From the NCBI GenBank assembly GCA_958431945.1, contig CAUASQ010000038.1, positions 1-13,350 of the forward strand: a DNA stretch of 13,350 nucleotides. The letters are read 5' to 3'. The notes beneath the pieces were generated by a model. The model was not told the origin of the DNA and ran no database searches. It saw only the letters and a program-made list of their open reading frames with translations. Within the stretch, counting starts at the first letter, position 1; the number at the start of each line of letters is the position of its first letter. Positions 6,392 to 13,350 of this stretch are shown in pieces. This stretch comes from an uncultured Collinsella sp. GTDB taxonomy: Bacteria; Actinomycetota; Coriobacteriia; Coriobacteriales; Coriobacteriaceae. A program made the position numbers and the translations under genes.

Positions 6392-7330
6392 CTAGAGGGC
6401 GCCGAGCAGGATGGCGTAGGTGGTGGATTCGCCGAGTTTGAGCTCGTCGCCGGGGTTGAGCTGGGCGGAGCGGCCGGGCTCTACTTGAATACACACACTC
6501 GTGGCCCCGTTTACCACCACGGTTCCGTTGGTGGACGACAAGTCCTCGACGTGCCAGATATTTTGAGCATCGCACCAGATATGGGCATGGCGGGCCGAGA
6601 CATCGTCGCCGACGTCGGTAATATCGCCCTCACCAGTGGCCAGCGCGCCAATCTCAACACCCTGCTCACTCGGCTGAATCCAGCGCGGGGCGCTCACGAC
6701 AAAACTGTTTTGCACGCGCAGCAAGCCCAAGGGGTGCGCCGGGGCGGGTTCGCGTTCGCCCGCGGTCATCGACATGCCAAGCGAGCGCGGCGTGGAGGTG
6801 CCTCCGCCACAGGTCGCGTGCGCGTAGTCGATGGCATAGTTCACCGAGGACCGCACATCCGCCGAACAGCCGACGGCGACAAACAGCACCAGCACGGCCT
6901 CGGCGCGCTCGGCAGGCATGAGTTCTGCCGCCTGGGACAGGCGATCGAGCGCGTTGCGATAGAGATTCGTGTCCTGGTGGCACTCTTCGAGCGCGCGTAC
7001 CATCGGTTCACCTGCAGGACCGCACACCATATTGATCACTGCCGTGGAGTCCATGGGATTTCGCTGGCGCAGGGCCAGTTGCGACATAATACGCGCAGCC
7101 GAGGTACCGTATTCGGCAAAGTAGCGCTGCTGAAGCGTGCCGACCGGCGCGCGAACGATAAAGCGGGAAACCCAAGAGCGATCGGCGGCTCGGCTCTGCG
7201 GGCTGCGGCCGTCGGCGAGCGGACGGGACGAAAGCACCAAGCCGCACAGCTCGATATGGCTCAGATGCGCCGCGCGCTTAAAGATGTCAAACATGGCCCC
7301 GCATGGGGTGAGCTCAACTTGAGATGCCAT
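6392..7330 (-). CDS. FHA-domain phosphothreonine-binding protein
   Basis: This 312-residue protein has a C-terminal FHA domain (about 226-310) with the usual contacts: S245-A-R247-H248 and DLSSTNGT (263-270). FHA domains bind phosphothreonine, so it probably reads marks set by the kinase encoded three bases upstream. Residues 1-220 form an uncharacterised mostly helical domain with no membrane span. The start ATG has AAGGAGG at 7339-7345, which overlaps the end of the kinase gene and supports coupled translation. A diverged paralogue fragment occurs at 1-82. The protein is the last gene of the three-gene operon. Confidence 0.88.
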   Translation of the reverse strand: MASQVELTPCGAMFDIFKRAAHLSHIELCGLVLSSRPLADGRSPQSRAADRSWVSRFIVRAPVGTLQQRYFAEYGTSAARIMSQLALRQRNPMDSTAVINMVCGPAGEPMVRALEECHQDTNLYRNALDRLSQAAELMPAERAEAVLVLFVAVGCSADVRSSVNYAIDYAHATCGGGTSTPRSLGMSMTAGEREPAPAHPLGLLRVQNSFVVSAPRWIQPSEQGVEIGALATGEGDITDVGDDVSARHAHIWCDAQNIWHVEDLSSTNGTVVVNGATSVCIQVEPGRSAQLNPGDELKLGESTTYAILLGAL

Positions 7331-7333
7331 GAC

Positions 7334-9178
7334 CTAGGCCTCCTTGGTCGTAGAAATAGAATCGGACGATACTTCGACAGGTCCGCCAAAAGTACGGGCA
7401 GCTGCGGCTCCACCGGCAAGCGGAGTCGCCATCTGGGCTTTTGTGCGTCGCGGTGCCGAAACGGGAAGTTCAAAGGCAAAGCCCATCGCAAGCAAAAACC
7501 ACGTAAGCGTATAGGTTGCAACCAGAGCGGCAACAAGGCCGCCCATCACGGCGCGTTGGGAAAATACGCTACATGCAGCCACAACCAACACCGGAACCTC
7601 GCAGGCAGAAAGCGCAAGCACACCCTGCAGGAACCCCGAGCGCCGATTGCGCGCAAATGCCCCCGTGACAACGCCGGCTATGCCTGGCAGTGCCAACGCC
7701 AGTGCGGCAATAATACCCGGTAGCGACCCAGACCACACGAGCGATCCCAAAGTCGCCGTCACGCGGGCGCCCGACGCCAGCAGCGCGGCCGAAACCACGA
7801 CCACAGCCCAAACCACGCTGCAAACGACCGCCGCACCAATCATCGCCGTGCGACGAACCGCGCGGCCGGACGCATCCATGGGGCACGGCGTGAGCGGCTC
7901 GCCGCGGAGCGAACGACCGACATTTTGCGCATAGTGGTCACAAAACGCCGAGAGCGCCGCCTCGACCGCCGCCGGCTCGGGACGATCTTTTTGATGGCTG
8001 GACAGACAGGCCATCACCACGTCGAACAGCTGGGCATCGACAAACGCCAGCGCATCGCGTAGCTCTTCGGAATCCGGCTCAAGCCCTAGCTGCTGGGCCT
8101 GCTCGGCCGCGGCGAGCGCCACATCGGGCTCACGACGAAGCAGCTGAGTCAAATCACAACCGGGCGCATGGGCACCAATGGGATAGTCGGGCCGCGTGTC
8201 CATCTTGAGACGGTAGGGGCTCGCGATGTCGCGCGTCTTTTTGCGCGAACCCGAGGTGCCCGAAGTGCTCGGCGCGGCTTCGTATGGCGCGACGCCGGCA
8301 ATGAACTCGTAAACCGTGCTTGCCGCGGCATAGACGTCAATCGCCGGCGACATACGCAAAGCGCGCAGGTCGGGAATATCGTCGGTGAGCATCTCGGGCG
8401 GGGCGTAGGCCACCGTCGCACGGCGCAACGTGGCATAGCGCTCGGTAAACGACGCCTTGCCGCCGGTGCCGGCCACCGCAGAGGCGGGCTCGAGCGCCAG
8501 CGACGAGCCAAAGTCGATCAAGCACAGGTCGAAGGTGCCTTCGGCAAGCTGTCGGTCGAGCGGCAGGCGCGCCGTGCGCACCATAATATTAGCGGGCGAG
8601 ATATCGCGATGGACGAACCCCTCGCCTACCAAGCTCATGCGGCAGAGCAGATCGAACAGGTCGCGACCCAGGCGCGCCGCCACGAGCGGCGACAGACGCC
8701 CGGCATCGTCCACGGCAAGGCGCGGGCGCAGGCGAGCGAGCGTCTCGCCCTCGACCCACTCCATGACAATCGCGGGCACGCCGTCAACCTCGCCCCACCC
8801 GTATAAGCGGGGAAAGCCCTTAAGGCCCGAAAGGGCACGATGACATTCATATTCCTCGCGAAACGCCGCCTTGAACTTGGTGACCAGCGCTTCGTGGGCG
8901 ACATCGTCATCAAATTCGTCGCGCGCTGGCAAGATGAGCTGCTTGAGCGCCACGGCCTCGCCCTGCGCGTTGACGGCACGCGTCACACGGCCGATACCGC
9001 CGCGGCGCATAGTGGCATCGTCGGCAAACAGCATCGTAAAACGGCGCAGGTAGGCGGGAAGCTCGTCCGTGCCCAGGGCGACGGCCGGCTCAAACCCGTC
9101 GACGCGTGCCAGGCGCAGGCCGACCATCGGATCGCGACCGAGCGATTGTGGTGTGGTGGATGCAAGATCGGTCATCAT
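7334..9178 (-). CDS. Membrane-anchored Hanks-type Ser/Thr protein kinase
   Basis: This 614-residue protein has a kinase domain at about 55-415: Gly-loop RGGIGRV (59-65), likely ATP-anchoring lysine K79, HRDISPANIM (190-199, catalytic D192 and N197), DFG (222-224) and an APP-E activation-end motif at 259-262. Residues 445-575 hold about four hydrophobic spans, so the kinase is cytoplasmic and tied to the membrane by its C-terminal half. It has no PASTA repeats, unlike PknB or PrkC. An Ala-rich, charged tail follows. The first ATG overlaps the stop of the gene before it (ATGA), and the FHA gene starts three bases after its stop, so the three are almost certainly one operon. The likely target is phosphothreonine recognised by the FHA partner (inference). 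Confidence 0.9.
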   Translation of the reverse strand: MMTDLASTTPQSLGRDPMVGLRLARVDGFEPAVALGTDELPAYLRRFTMLFADDATMRRGGIGRVTRAVNAQGEAVALKQLILPARDEFDDDVAHEALVTKFKAAFREEYECHRALSGLKGFPRLYGWGEVDGVPAIVMEWVEGETLARLRPRLAVDDAGRLSPLVAARLGRDLFDLLCRMSLVGEGFVHRDISPANIMVRTARLPLDRQLAEGTFDLCLIDFGSSLALEPASAVAGTGGKASFTERYATLRRATVAYAPPEMLTDDIPDLRALRMSPAIDVYAAASTVYEFIAGVAPYEAAPSTSGTSGSRKKTRDIASPYRLKMDTRPDYPIGAHAPGCDLTQLLRREPDVALAAAEQAQQLGLEPDSEELRDALAFVDAQLFDVVMACLSSHQKDRPEPAAVEAALSAFCDHYAQNVGRSLRGEPLTPCPMDASGRAVRRTAMIGAAVVCSVVWAVVVVSAALLASGARVTATLGSLVWSGSLPGIIAALALALPGIAGVVTGAFARNRRSGFLQGVLALSACEVPVLVVAACSVFSQRAVMGGLVAALVATYTLTWFLLAMGFAFELPVSAPRRTKAQMATPLAGGAAAARTFGGPVEVSSDSISTTKEA

Positions 9179-10080
9179 AGGGCAAGCGCCGCCACGTTAT
9201 TGTTGAAGTTACCGAGCGCGACGTCATCATCGCCGTAATGGCCGACCCATTGACATAGGTTGGTGTAACAGCCCCACAGATTGGCATACTGCTGATACCA
9301 CTTTGACCGGGGCGAGAATGTCTGACGACCGAACTCGGCTCGAATGACAAACATCTCCCCGACCAGGCTGTCGCACGGCCTGGGATCGCCCGTAGAGTTA
9401 TAGGTCGAAACCACGTCATTGGCACGAGAAACATAGCCGTCGAGCATGTTGTACTTGGTCACAAGCCAACTGTGAATGCTCTCTTCCTCAGCAGCGGAAA
9501 GGCCACCGGAGTTTGCATCGTTGTCAGTGTTGCCGCTCGTCGAGCCGCCGTTTACAGACCCTCCGGTAGAGGAACCCGACCCAGAGCCGCCGCCCGAACT
9601 CGACGAATCCGAGCCGGAGCCAGGAGTATCCGAGCTACCGGGCTTTCCGGACTGCTGGGCATCCCGCTCCTTCTGTTGCTCGACCTTATTCACCGTTGCC
9701 GCCACGCTATTGTTGGACAACCGATCGATGATCTTGGTGTTGGTGAGCACGATGGTTTTGCCATTGGCAAGCGTAACTTCGTTGTCCGGGGCCTCGGCGC
9801 CATCCGCATCGTCGGTGCCAAACACAATATGCGCGACTACACTTGCCCAAGCATATCCAGTCGTGGTACCCAGATCACTTTTGACCTCATGCCCCACGCG
9901 CGGTTCGCGTGCGGTATGCGCCTGCATCATGGACGGCACGGTCATGCCATAGGCAGAAACGCCAGCTATGACCAGCACCAGCGAGCAGGACAGCAGTGCG
10001 TACGCCCGCGGCGCCAAGCCCAGTCGGCGTCGCATGCGCACCGCGGCGCCGCGCTTTGTCTGAGTGCCACCGGGCCGCAT
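9175..10080 (-). CDS. Membrane-anchored protein with Ser/Gly linker, first gene of the kinase operon
   Basis: The start at 10080 is fixed by GGAGGAG five bases upstream (10086-10092). A longer frame to 10173 runs through the terminator hairpin and is unlikely. The 301-residue product has a basic N-terminus, one membrane span (about 26-46), an outer region, a Ser/Gly-rich linker (about 143-195) and a C-terminal domain of about 105 residues with Cys at 236, 271 and 276 and many Trp/Tyr residues. This is the layout of a surface or envelope sensor. Its stop overlaps the kinase start (ATGA), so it could supply signal input or be a kinase substrate. I do not recognise the family. Confidence 0.72.
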   Translation of the reverse strand: MRPGGTQTKRGAAVRMRRRLGLAPRAYALLSCSLVLVIAGVSAYGMTVPSMMQAHTAREPRVGHEVKSDLGTTTGYAWASVVAHIVFGTDDADGAEAPDNEVTLANGKTIVLTNTKIIDRLSNNSVAATVNKVEQQKERDAQQSGKPGSSDTPGSGSDSSSSGGGSGSGSSTGGSVNGGSTSGNTDNDANSGGLSAAEEESIHSWLVTKYNMLDGYVSRANDVVSTYNSTGDPRPCDSLVGEMFVIRAEFGRQTFSPRSKWYQQYANLWGCYTNLCQWVGHYGDDDVALGNFNNNVAALAL

Positions 10081-10095
10081 GCGTTCTCCTCCAAG

Positions 10096-10120
10096 AAAAA
10101 CACGCCGCTCAGAAGCGGCG
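10096..10120 (-). terminator. Hairpin with T-run just before the ribosome binding site of the kinase operon
   Basis: On the - strand CGCCGCT-TCTG-AGCGGCG is followed by TGTTTTTC, a standard intrinsic terminator. It ends a few bases before the GGAGGAG at 10086-10092, so it either terminates recR transcripts with a low level of read-through or acts as an attenuator of the operon behind it. Confidence 0.72.
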
Positions 10121-10144
10121 CATTCATTCAAATCCATATTTGAG

Positions 10145-10173
10145 TGTATCAGCGAACCCAAAAGGTTGCGCAA
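10145..10173 (-). promoter_or_regulatory. Possible promoter upstream of the attenuator hairpin
   Basis: On the - strand TTGCGC (10168-10173) and GATACA (10145-10150) are 17 bases apart. A start site near 10138 would place the hairpin at 10096-10120 inside the untranslated leader. The -10 box matches only half of the consensus. Confidence 0.3.
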
Positions 10174-10258
10174 CGAATGGGCAAATTAAGGATGCGAGCG
10201 GAAGCATCCATGCGATAAGCGGATACGAAGCATCTTTGTTGCACAACAAACTCACAGT

Positions 10259-10288
10259 CGCACGGGGAAATTATGACTACCCCGTGCG
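10259..10288 (-). terminator. Hairpin after recR, probable operon terminator
   Basis: CGCACGGGG and CCCCGTGCG form a perfect 9-bp stem with a 12-base loop, 38 bases beyond the recR stop. On the - strand only a loose T-rich stretch follows (GAGTTTGTTG), so it may work together with the hairpin at 10096-10120. Confidence 0.45.
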
Positions 10289-10325
10289 TCGCGAGGAAAA
10301 CATACGGCAGGAGCAGGCTCGCCAC

Positions 10326-10922
10326 CTAAATCGCGCGACGGGCCTCGATGGCGCGCCCAAGCGTAAGCTCGTCGGCATACTCCAGGTCGCCGCCCACGGG
10401 AAGGCCGCTTGCCAGACGCGATACCTCGACGCCCAGCGGCTTGATAGTGCGGGCCAGGTAGCTCGCCGTGGTCTCGCCCTCAATATTGGGGTTGGTGGCG
10501 ATGATGACCTCGTGGATGTCCTCGTGGCCCAAGCGTGCCAGCAGCTCGCGGATGTGCAACTGCTCGGGACCAATCTTGTCCATGGGGCTGATCACACCGC
10601 CCAATACGTGGTAGAGGCCGTGGTAGCTGCCCGTGCGCTCGATCGCCTGGACGTCGCGCGGCTCGCCCACAACGCAAATGCGAGTGGTGTCGCGCATCGG
10701 GTCCTGGCAGATGGAGCACTCATCGGCCGTGGCGTAGTTAAAGCAACGACTGCAAAAGTGGACCTCCTGCTTGACCTCCAGGATGGCCTCGGCCAGGCGG
10801 CGGGCCTCCTCGGCATCGGCCTCGAGCAGGTAATAGGCGATGCGCTGGGCCGACTTGGGACCAATGCCCGGCAGACGGCCCAGCTCATCGAGCAGTTTTT
10901 GCAGACTGTGATTCGCACTCAT
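10326..10922 (-). CDS. recR: Recombination mediator protein RecR
   Basis: This 198-residue protein is full length for RecR, the zinc-binding DNA clamp that works with RecO and RecF to load RecA at single-stranded gaps. The N-terminal helix-hairpin-helix LPGIGPKSAQR (17-27) is followed by the zinc ligands C57, C60, C69 and C72, a Toprim domain (about 80-175, with E87 and IATNPNIEGE) and the typical C-terminal GGDLEYADELTLGRA. It lies 13 bases after ybaB with no strong ribosome binding site (ATATAT precedes the ATG), which suggests coupled translation from ybaB. Confidence 0.97.
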   Translation of the reverse strand: MSANHSLQKLLDELGRLPGIGPKSAQRIAYYLLEADAEEARRLAEAILEVKQEVHFCSRCFNYATADECSICQDPMRDTTRICVVGEPRDVQAIERTGSYHGLYHVLGGVISPMDKIGPEQLHIRELLARLGHEDIHEVIIATNPNIEGETTASYLARTIKPLGVEVSRLASGLPVGGDLEYADELTLGRAIEARRAI

Positions 10923-10935
10923 ATATATGCGTGTC

Positions 10936-11256
10936 TTAGAACGGCATGCCCGGGATGTTGAGGCCGCCGGTGATGGCGCCCATCTGCTTGTTGGCGAGCT
11001 CGTTGACGCCGCGGACGGCCTCGTTGACGGCAGCCATGATCATGTCCTGCAGCATATCGACGTCCTCGGGATCGAGGGCATCGGGGTCGATGGTGAGGTT
11101 GACGAGCTCCATCTCGCCGTTGACGGTCACCTTGACCATACCGCCGCCGGCAGAGGCGTCGACGGTCTGGGACTTGAGGTTCTCCTGCGCGGCGGCAAGC
11201 TGCTCCTGCATCTTGCGAGCCTGCTTCATCATCTGCTGCATGTTCATACCGGCCAT
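10936..11256 (-). CDS. ybaB: YbaB/EbfC-family nucleoid-associated protein
   Basis: This 106-residue protein matches the YbaB/EbfC family in length and character: a Met/Gln-rich N-terminal helix (MQQMMKQARKMQEQL), a central sheet (VKVTVNGEMELVNLTIDP) and an acidic C-terminal helix. The family binds DNA as a dimer and nearly always lies between dnaX and recR. The start has AAAGGAG a few bases upstream. Here it leads a two-gene unit with recR, and its usual neighbour dnaX is separated by three extra genes. Confidence 0.95.
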   Translation of the reverse strand: MAGMNMQQMMKQARKMQEQLAAAQENLKSQTVDASAGGGMVKVTVNGEMELVNLTIDPDALDPEDVDMLQDMIMAAVNEAVRGVNELANKQMGAITGGLNIPGMPF

Positions 11257-11418
11257 GATGGCTCCTTTACGTGCGGCCGCGCGACAAGCTGCAAGGGCAG
11301 CCGGAGCACGGCGGGACTTTCAAACTCAAAAATCGTACCACGGCGCGGGGCAAGCAAGCGGGGCGGACGTGTTCCCTCAGTCGATATACATGTCCTGGAG
11401 TGCAAGCCGCGCCCAAAG

Positions 11419-11453
11419 ATTATGCAAAGTTGAATAATTCGCATCTGCATAAT
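11419..11453. repeat. Perfect 8-bp dyad in the divergent region
   Basis: ATTATGCA (11419-11426) and TGCATAAT (11446-11453) flank 19 bases. The placement between divergent genes suits an operator, but a hairpin is equally possible. Confidence 0.4.
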
Positions 11454-11556
11454 ATTGAAAGCTAAATCTTGTAGAGCCGGAATCCGGCATTTTCTGCATC
11501 CAGCTAGATAACAAAATGCCGAACCGCTGCTCGAGGCGGCGCTCATGATGGCAGGG

Positions 11557-11562
11557 TATAAT
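11557..11562 (+). promoter_or_regulatory. Consensus -10 box of the membrane-protein gene
   Basis: A perfect TATAAT lies 35 bases before the start codon and 24 before its GGAGG site, a suitable distance for a sigma-70 promoter. No good -35 box lies 17 bases upstream. Confidence 0.5.
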
Positions 11563-11596
11563 TTGATTGTCACAGACAGCAATTTGGAGGTGCCCC

Positions 11597-12073
11597 ATGA
11601 ATGCCCCCGACGTGCTCCAAAACATCCGCTCAAAACACCCCGTTGCATATGTGGTTCTCTATCTCTTTGTCGGCTGGGCATTGCTGGTTATCATCACCCA
11701 TGCTATAGCCTTTGGAGCAGAACTACTGATAGCCAGCTCGGACCAGCCCATCGTCAAATGGGAAGCGACCGATGAGTGCACCGACGGAACTCGAACCATT
11801 TACTACAACAGCCCGTCCCTCTACCAAGAGTTCAAGGTCAAGATAAAGGACTCCAAGATTGTCGATGCCGAACTAGGCGCTTTCTTGACAATCGGAGCAA
11901 CCGTCAACGCCGAGCAAGTCGAGCACACGGACAGCCATGCGACGTATCGTATCGACCTCAGCATCCTAGGCCGACCGTCACGCATCTGCCTGCTCGAATG
12001 CGAGACACGCGGCACCACGCTACACATGTCCGAAATTCAAATGCGCCCGGATAAAGAGCCCCTAAAGGGCTAG
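11597..12073 (+). CDS. Single-span membrane-anchored protein of unknown function
   Basis: The start at 11597 has GGAGG at 11586-11590; an ATG ten codons upstream lacks such a site. The 158-residue product has one membrane span (about residues 17-45) and a mostly polar outer domain of about 110 residues with three Cys. It has the layout of an anchored extracytoplasmic domain. I do not recognise the family. It sits in the opposite direction between ybaB and the small genes after dnaX, so it breaks the usual dnaX-ybaB-recR arrangement and is probably a late insertion. Confidence 0.7.
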   Translation: MNAPDVLQNIRSKHPVAYVVLYLFVGWALLVIITHAIAFGAELLIASSDQPIVKWEATDECTDGTRTIYYNSPSLYQEFKVKIKDSKIVDAELGAFLTIGATVNAEQVEHTDSHATYRIDLSILGRPSRICLLECETRGTTLHMSEIQMRPDKEPLKG

Positions 12074-12076
12074 GGG
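12059..12076. terminator. Short hairpin between convergent genes
   Basis: CCCCTA-AAGGGC-TAGGGG lies at the stop codon of the + strand gene and 23 bases beyond the 3' end of the - strand gene. T-runs are poor on both sides, so a bidirectional terminator is only a guess. Confidence 0.3.
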
Positions 12077-12098
12077 TCCTAAGCCCAGCAAGCGATTC

Positions 12099-12371
12099 TC
12101 AACAGTAAAACGACAGCCCACCGGTTGTTTCTTTCCAGCGTTTGCAAATCAGCGCATGGTTAGATGAAACAAACTGCATGATATCGCGTAAATCCCGAGC
12201 AGGAATATCGCCCTTGTTATGGGCCAGCTTGCATCCGCCGGAGCGGGTAAGCCATATCTTGGTTGCCTCGGCGGTGGGGCGCTTGACCGCGATATGAACA
12301 TGGACGGGCTCGCCGTTCTCCCCTGTCCAGAAAAAGATGATGTACGGCCCGAGTCGAAACAGACTAGGCAT
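12099..12371 (-). CDS. DUF4160-family small protein
   Basis: This 90-residue protein begins MPSLFRLGPYIIFFWTGENG and continues with EPVHVHI, the pattern of DUF4160 proteins (short, with a start of the type MPxLFRxxxYxxxFW and a HxH element), and then ATKIWLTRSG and LRDIMQFV. The function of the family is not established; it is often found paired with another small gene, as here. Its ATG at 12371 lies inside the end of the preceding gene (8-base overlap), so the two are translated together. A longer frame to 12542 is not supported because it would run deep into that gene. Confidence 0.75.
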   Translation of the reverse strand: MPSLFRLGPYIIFFWTGENGEPVHVHIAVKRPTAEATKIWLTRSGGCKLAHNKGDIPARDLRDIMQFVSSNHALICKRWKETTGGLSFYC

Positions 12372-12624
12372 AGACTCGTCCGCCTTCGTAGGCAAAACGC
12401 AGGATGAGCGGGGCATTGTTGCGCACGAAATCATCGAGTTCTTTGAGGTCTGCTTCGCTAAAGCCCTCGTGCGACACCCAATTGAATGCCGGCAAGATGC
12501 ACTCCGCCGTGTCAAAACCCCAATCGCGTGGGCGCTCCACAACGACCTTCACCGTATTGTCCTCACGGACTTCGGAATACGAAACTTGCGTATCGTCCTC
12601 AAGGCGGACATATTCCCACATCAT
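12364..12624 (-). CDS. Small acidic protein paired with the DUF4160 gene
   Basis: This 86-residue protein starts at 12624 or the adjacent ATG at 12621, with GGAG seven bases upstream. It is acidic (VSYSEVREDNTVKVVVERP, later EADLKELDDFV) with an alternating strand pattern in the first 60 residues and a helix after. I do not know the family. It follows dnaX by 54 bases and overlaps the DUF4160 gene, an arrangement that resembles two-gene toxin-antitoxin modules, but no toxin motif is visible. Confidence 0.65.
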   Translation of the reverse strand: MMWEYVRLEDDTQVSYSEVREDNTVKVVVERPRDWGFDTAECILPAFNWVSHEGFSEADLKELDDFVRNNAPLILRFAYEGGRVYA

Positions 12625-12678
12625 AAGCTCGCTCCGTTCAAAGACGTCTCTTCTTGAGCAGTATACCCGCCTGTACAG

Positions 12679-13350
12679 CTACTCCACCGGCTTGAAGATG
12701 GTGGCCTGACCGAAGACGCTGCGGATGAGGGCTTTGGCCTCGTCCTCGGTCTGCGGGATGCTTGGGGCTGCGCCCTGATGGCCGAAGGGACTGCCCGCGC
12801 CGGGGTTGGACTCCCAGGGAGCTGCAGGAGCGTCCTCCTCTTTGGGGGCAGTTGCAGCGGGCTTGGGCGCGGGCGTCGCACCCGGCACGTCGAACGGAGG
12901 CAGATCGTCCCCGCTCGCATCGCCTGCAAAGCCGCCGACCATGGCGTCATCGTAGGGCACCTGCTCGGATTCCCACGGTGCAGACTGCGCAGACGGCTGA
13001 GCCTTGGGAGCGGCAGAGCGCTCGGGCGCACGGGGTGCGGGCTCAGTCGGAAGCTTACCCGTGGCAGGAGCGCCGGCGGGGTTGTCGGAGCGTAGCCAGG
13101 GGGCTTTGCCCAGGTCAGACGACTTGGGCGCGGGCGAGGCGGGCTTGGGCGCGGGCGTCGGAGCAGCCGGTTTGGGCGCCGCGGGCTTAGGCGCCGACGG
13201 GGTCGATGCCGCTACCGGTGCCGTTTGCTGCTGCGACGCGCTGGCGCTCGAGAATGCAGGGGCCGCCGAGGACACGGGTTGCGGGTCCGCAGATGCCGCA
13301 GCCCGTGCAGATGGAGAATGCTCCTCATGTTGAGGAGCCGGCGTGCCACC
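12679..13350 (-). CDS. dnaX: DNA polymerase III subunit gamma/tau, C-terminal part (5' end outside the window)
   Basis: The last 223 residues of a longer protein run in from the right edge. Most is an Ala/Pro/Lys-rich flexible linker (repeats of PKPAAP and the like, and several PWES-type elements), ending in a short conserved-looking tail with DEAKALIRSVFG. This is the usual look of the C-terminal half of DnaX in actinobacteria. The call rests mainly on position ahead of ybaB and recR, because the ATPase domain is outside the window. The GTG at 13275 is not the real start; the frame stays open to 13350. Confidence 0.7.
   Translation of the reverse strand, partial: GGTPAPQHEEHSPSARAAASADPQPVSSAAPAFSSASASQQQTAPVAASTPSAPKPAAPKPAAPTPAPKPASPAPKSSDLGKAPWLRSDNPAGAPATGKLPTEPAPRAPERSAAPKAQPSAQSAPWESEQVPYDDAMVGGFAGDASGDDLPPFDVPGATPAPKPAATAPKEEDAPAAPWESNPGAGSPFGHQGAAPSIPQTEDEAKALIRSVFGQATIFKPVE

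Larger units (their letters stand above)
11257..11596. promoter_or_regulatory. Divergent control region between ybaB and the membrane-protein gene
   Basis: The two genes point away from this 340-base gap, so it must contain promoters for both. It holds a perfect 8-bp inverted repeat, a tiny GCCGG-AAT-CCGGC hairpin (11476-11488) followed by ATTTTC, and a perfect TATAAT. It becomes AT-rich from about 11410. I see no RNA gene or small protein gene here. Confidence 0.45.

Noticed and set aside
6242..7723. Long + strand frame of 493 codons
   Set aside because: It lies opposite the FHA and kinase genes, has no ribosome binding site and is rich in Arg, Gly, His and Ala as GC-rich antisense frames are.
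8168..8806. + strand frame of 212 codons
   Set aside because: It is the antisense of the kinase domain; no family resemblance and no start signal.
9996..10961. + strand frame of 321 codons
   Set aside because: It covers recR and the terminator hairpins in antisense; recR is certain.
10927..11437. + strand frames opposite ybaB
   Set aside because: They are antisense shadows of a certain gene.
1..13350. CRISPR arrays, tRNA, rRNA or insertion-sequence transposase genes
   Set aside because: Searched by eye on both strands; no regular spaced repeats, no cloverleaf with a TTCGA-type loop and no transposase motif was found.

Overview
The window looks like a piece of a high-GC actinobacterial chromosome, most likely class Coriobacteriia and plausibly Collinsella. 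That placement is an inference from the dnaX / ybaB / recR set on the right, the Ala/Pro-rich DnaX tail and the GC-rich codon use. The left half, roughly 300-6200, is clearly more AT-rich and carries decayed genes, as expected of an acquired island. It starts beside a fragment (1-82) of a second copy of the FHA-domain gene whose intact relative lies at 6392-7330.

Island (about 83-6391). The centre is a compact candidate RiPP locus on the + strand. It holds a radical SAM/SPASM maturase (647-2005), two tandem precursor peptides (2175-2378 and 2409-2588) that share the leader start MKHIHP, and a 35-residue membrane peptide (2667-2774), followed by a terminator-like hairpin. Both precursors are rich in Cys and Asp. 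Every Cys is followed by an Asp 3-6 residues later, most often as CX2D or CX3D, and each has its own strong ribosome binding site. The pattern suggests Cys-to-Asp thioether chemistry of the ranthipeptide (freyrasin/PapA or QhpD) type. A peptide-exporter-like ABC half-transporter without a peptidase domain (3475-5127, - strand) faces the locus and is the likely export pump. Behind it lies a decayed class I methyltransferase gene (5406-about 6140, - strand).

Housekeeping and signalling half (6392-13350). Three overlapping or nearly abutting - strand genes form a signalling operon: a membrane-anchored protein with a Ser/Gly linker (9175-10080), a membrane-anchored Ser/Thr protein kinase (7334-9178) and an FHA-domain protein (6392-7330). 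A terminator hairpin sits just before the ribosome binding site of the first gene. Upstream are recR, ybaB and the 3' end of dnaX. The usual dnaX-ybaB-recR run is interrupted by two small genes (one DUF4160-like) and by an oppositely oriented membrane-protein gene (11597-12073).

The most interesting object is the 647-2774 peptide locus. Both its core peptides and the 35-residue membrane peptide are easy to miss in automatic annotation.
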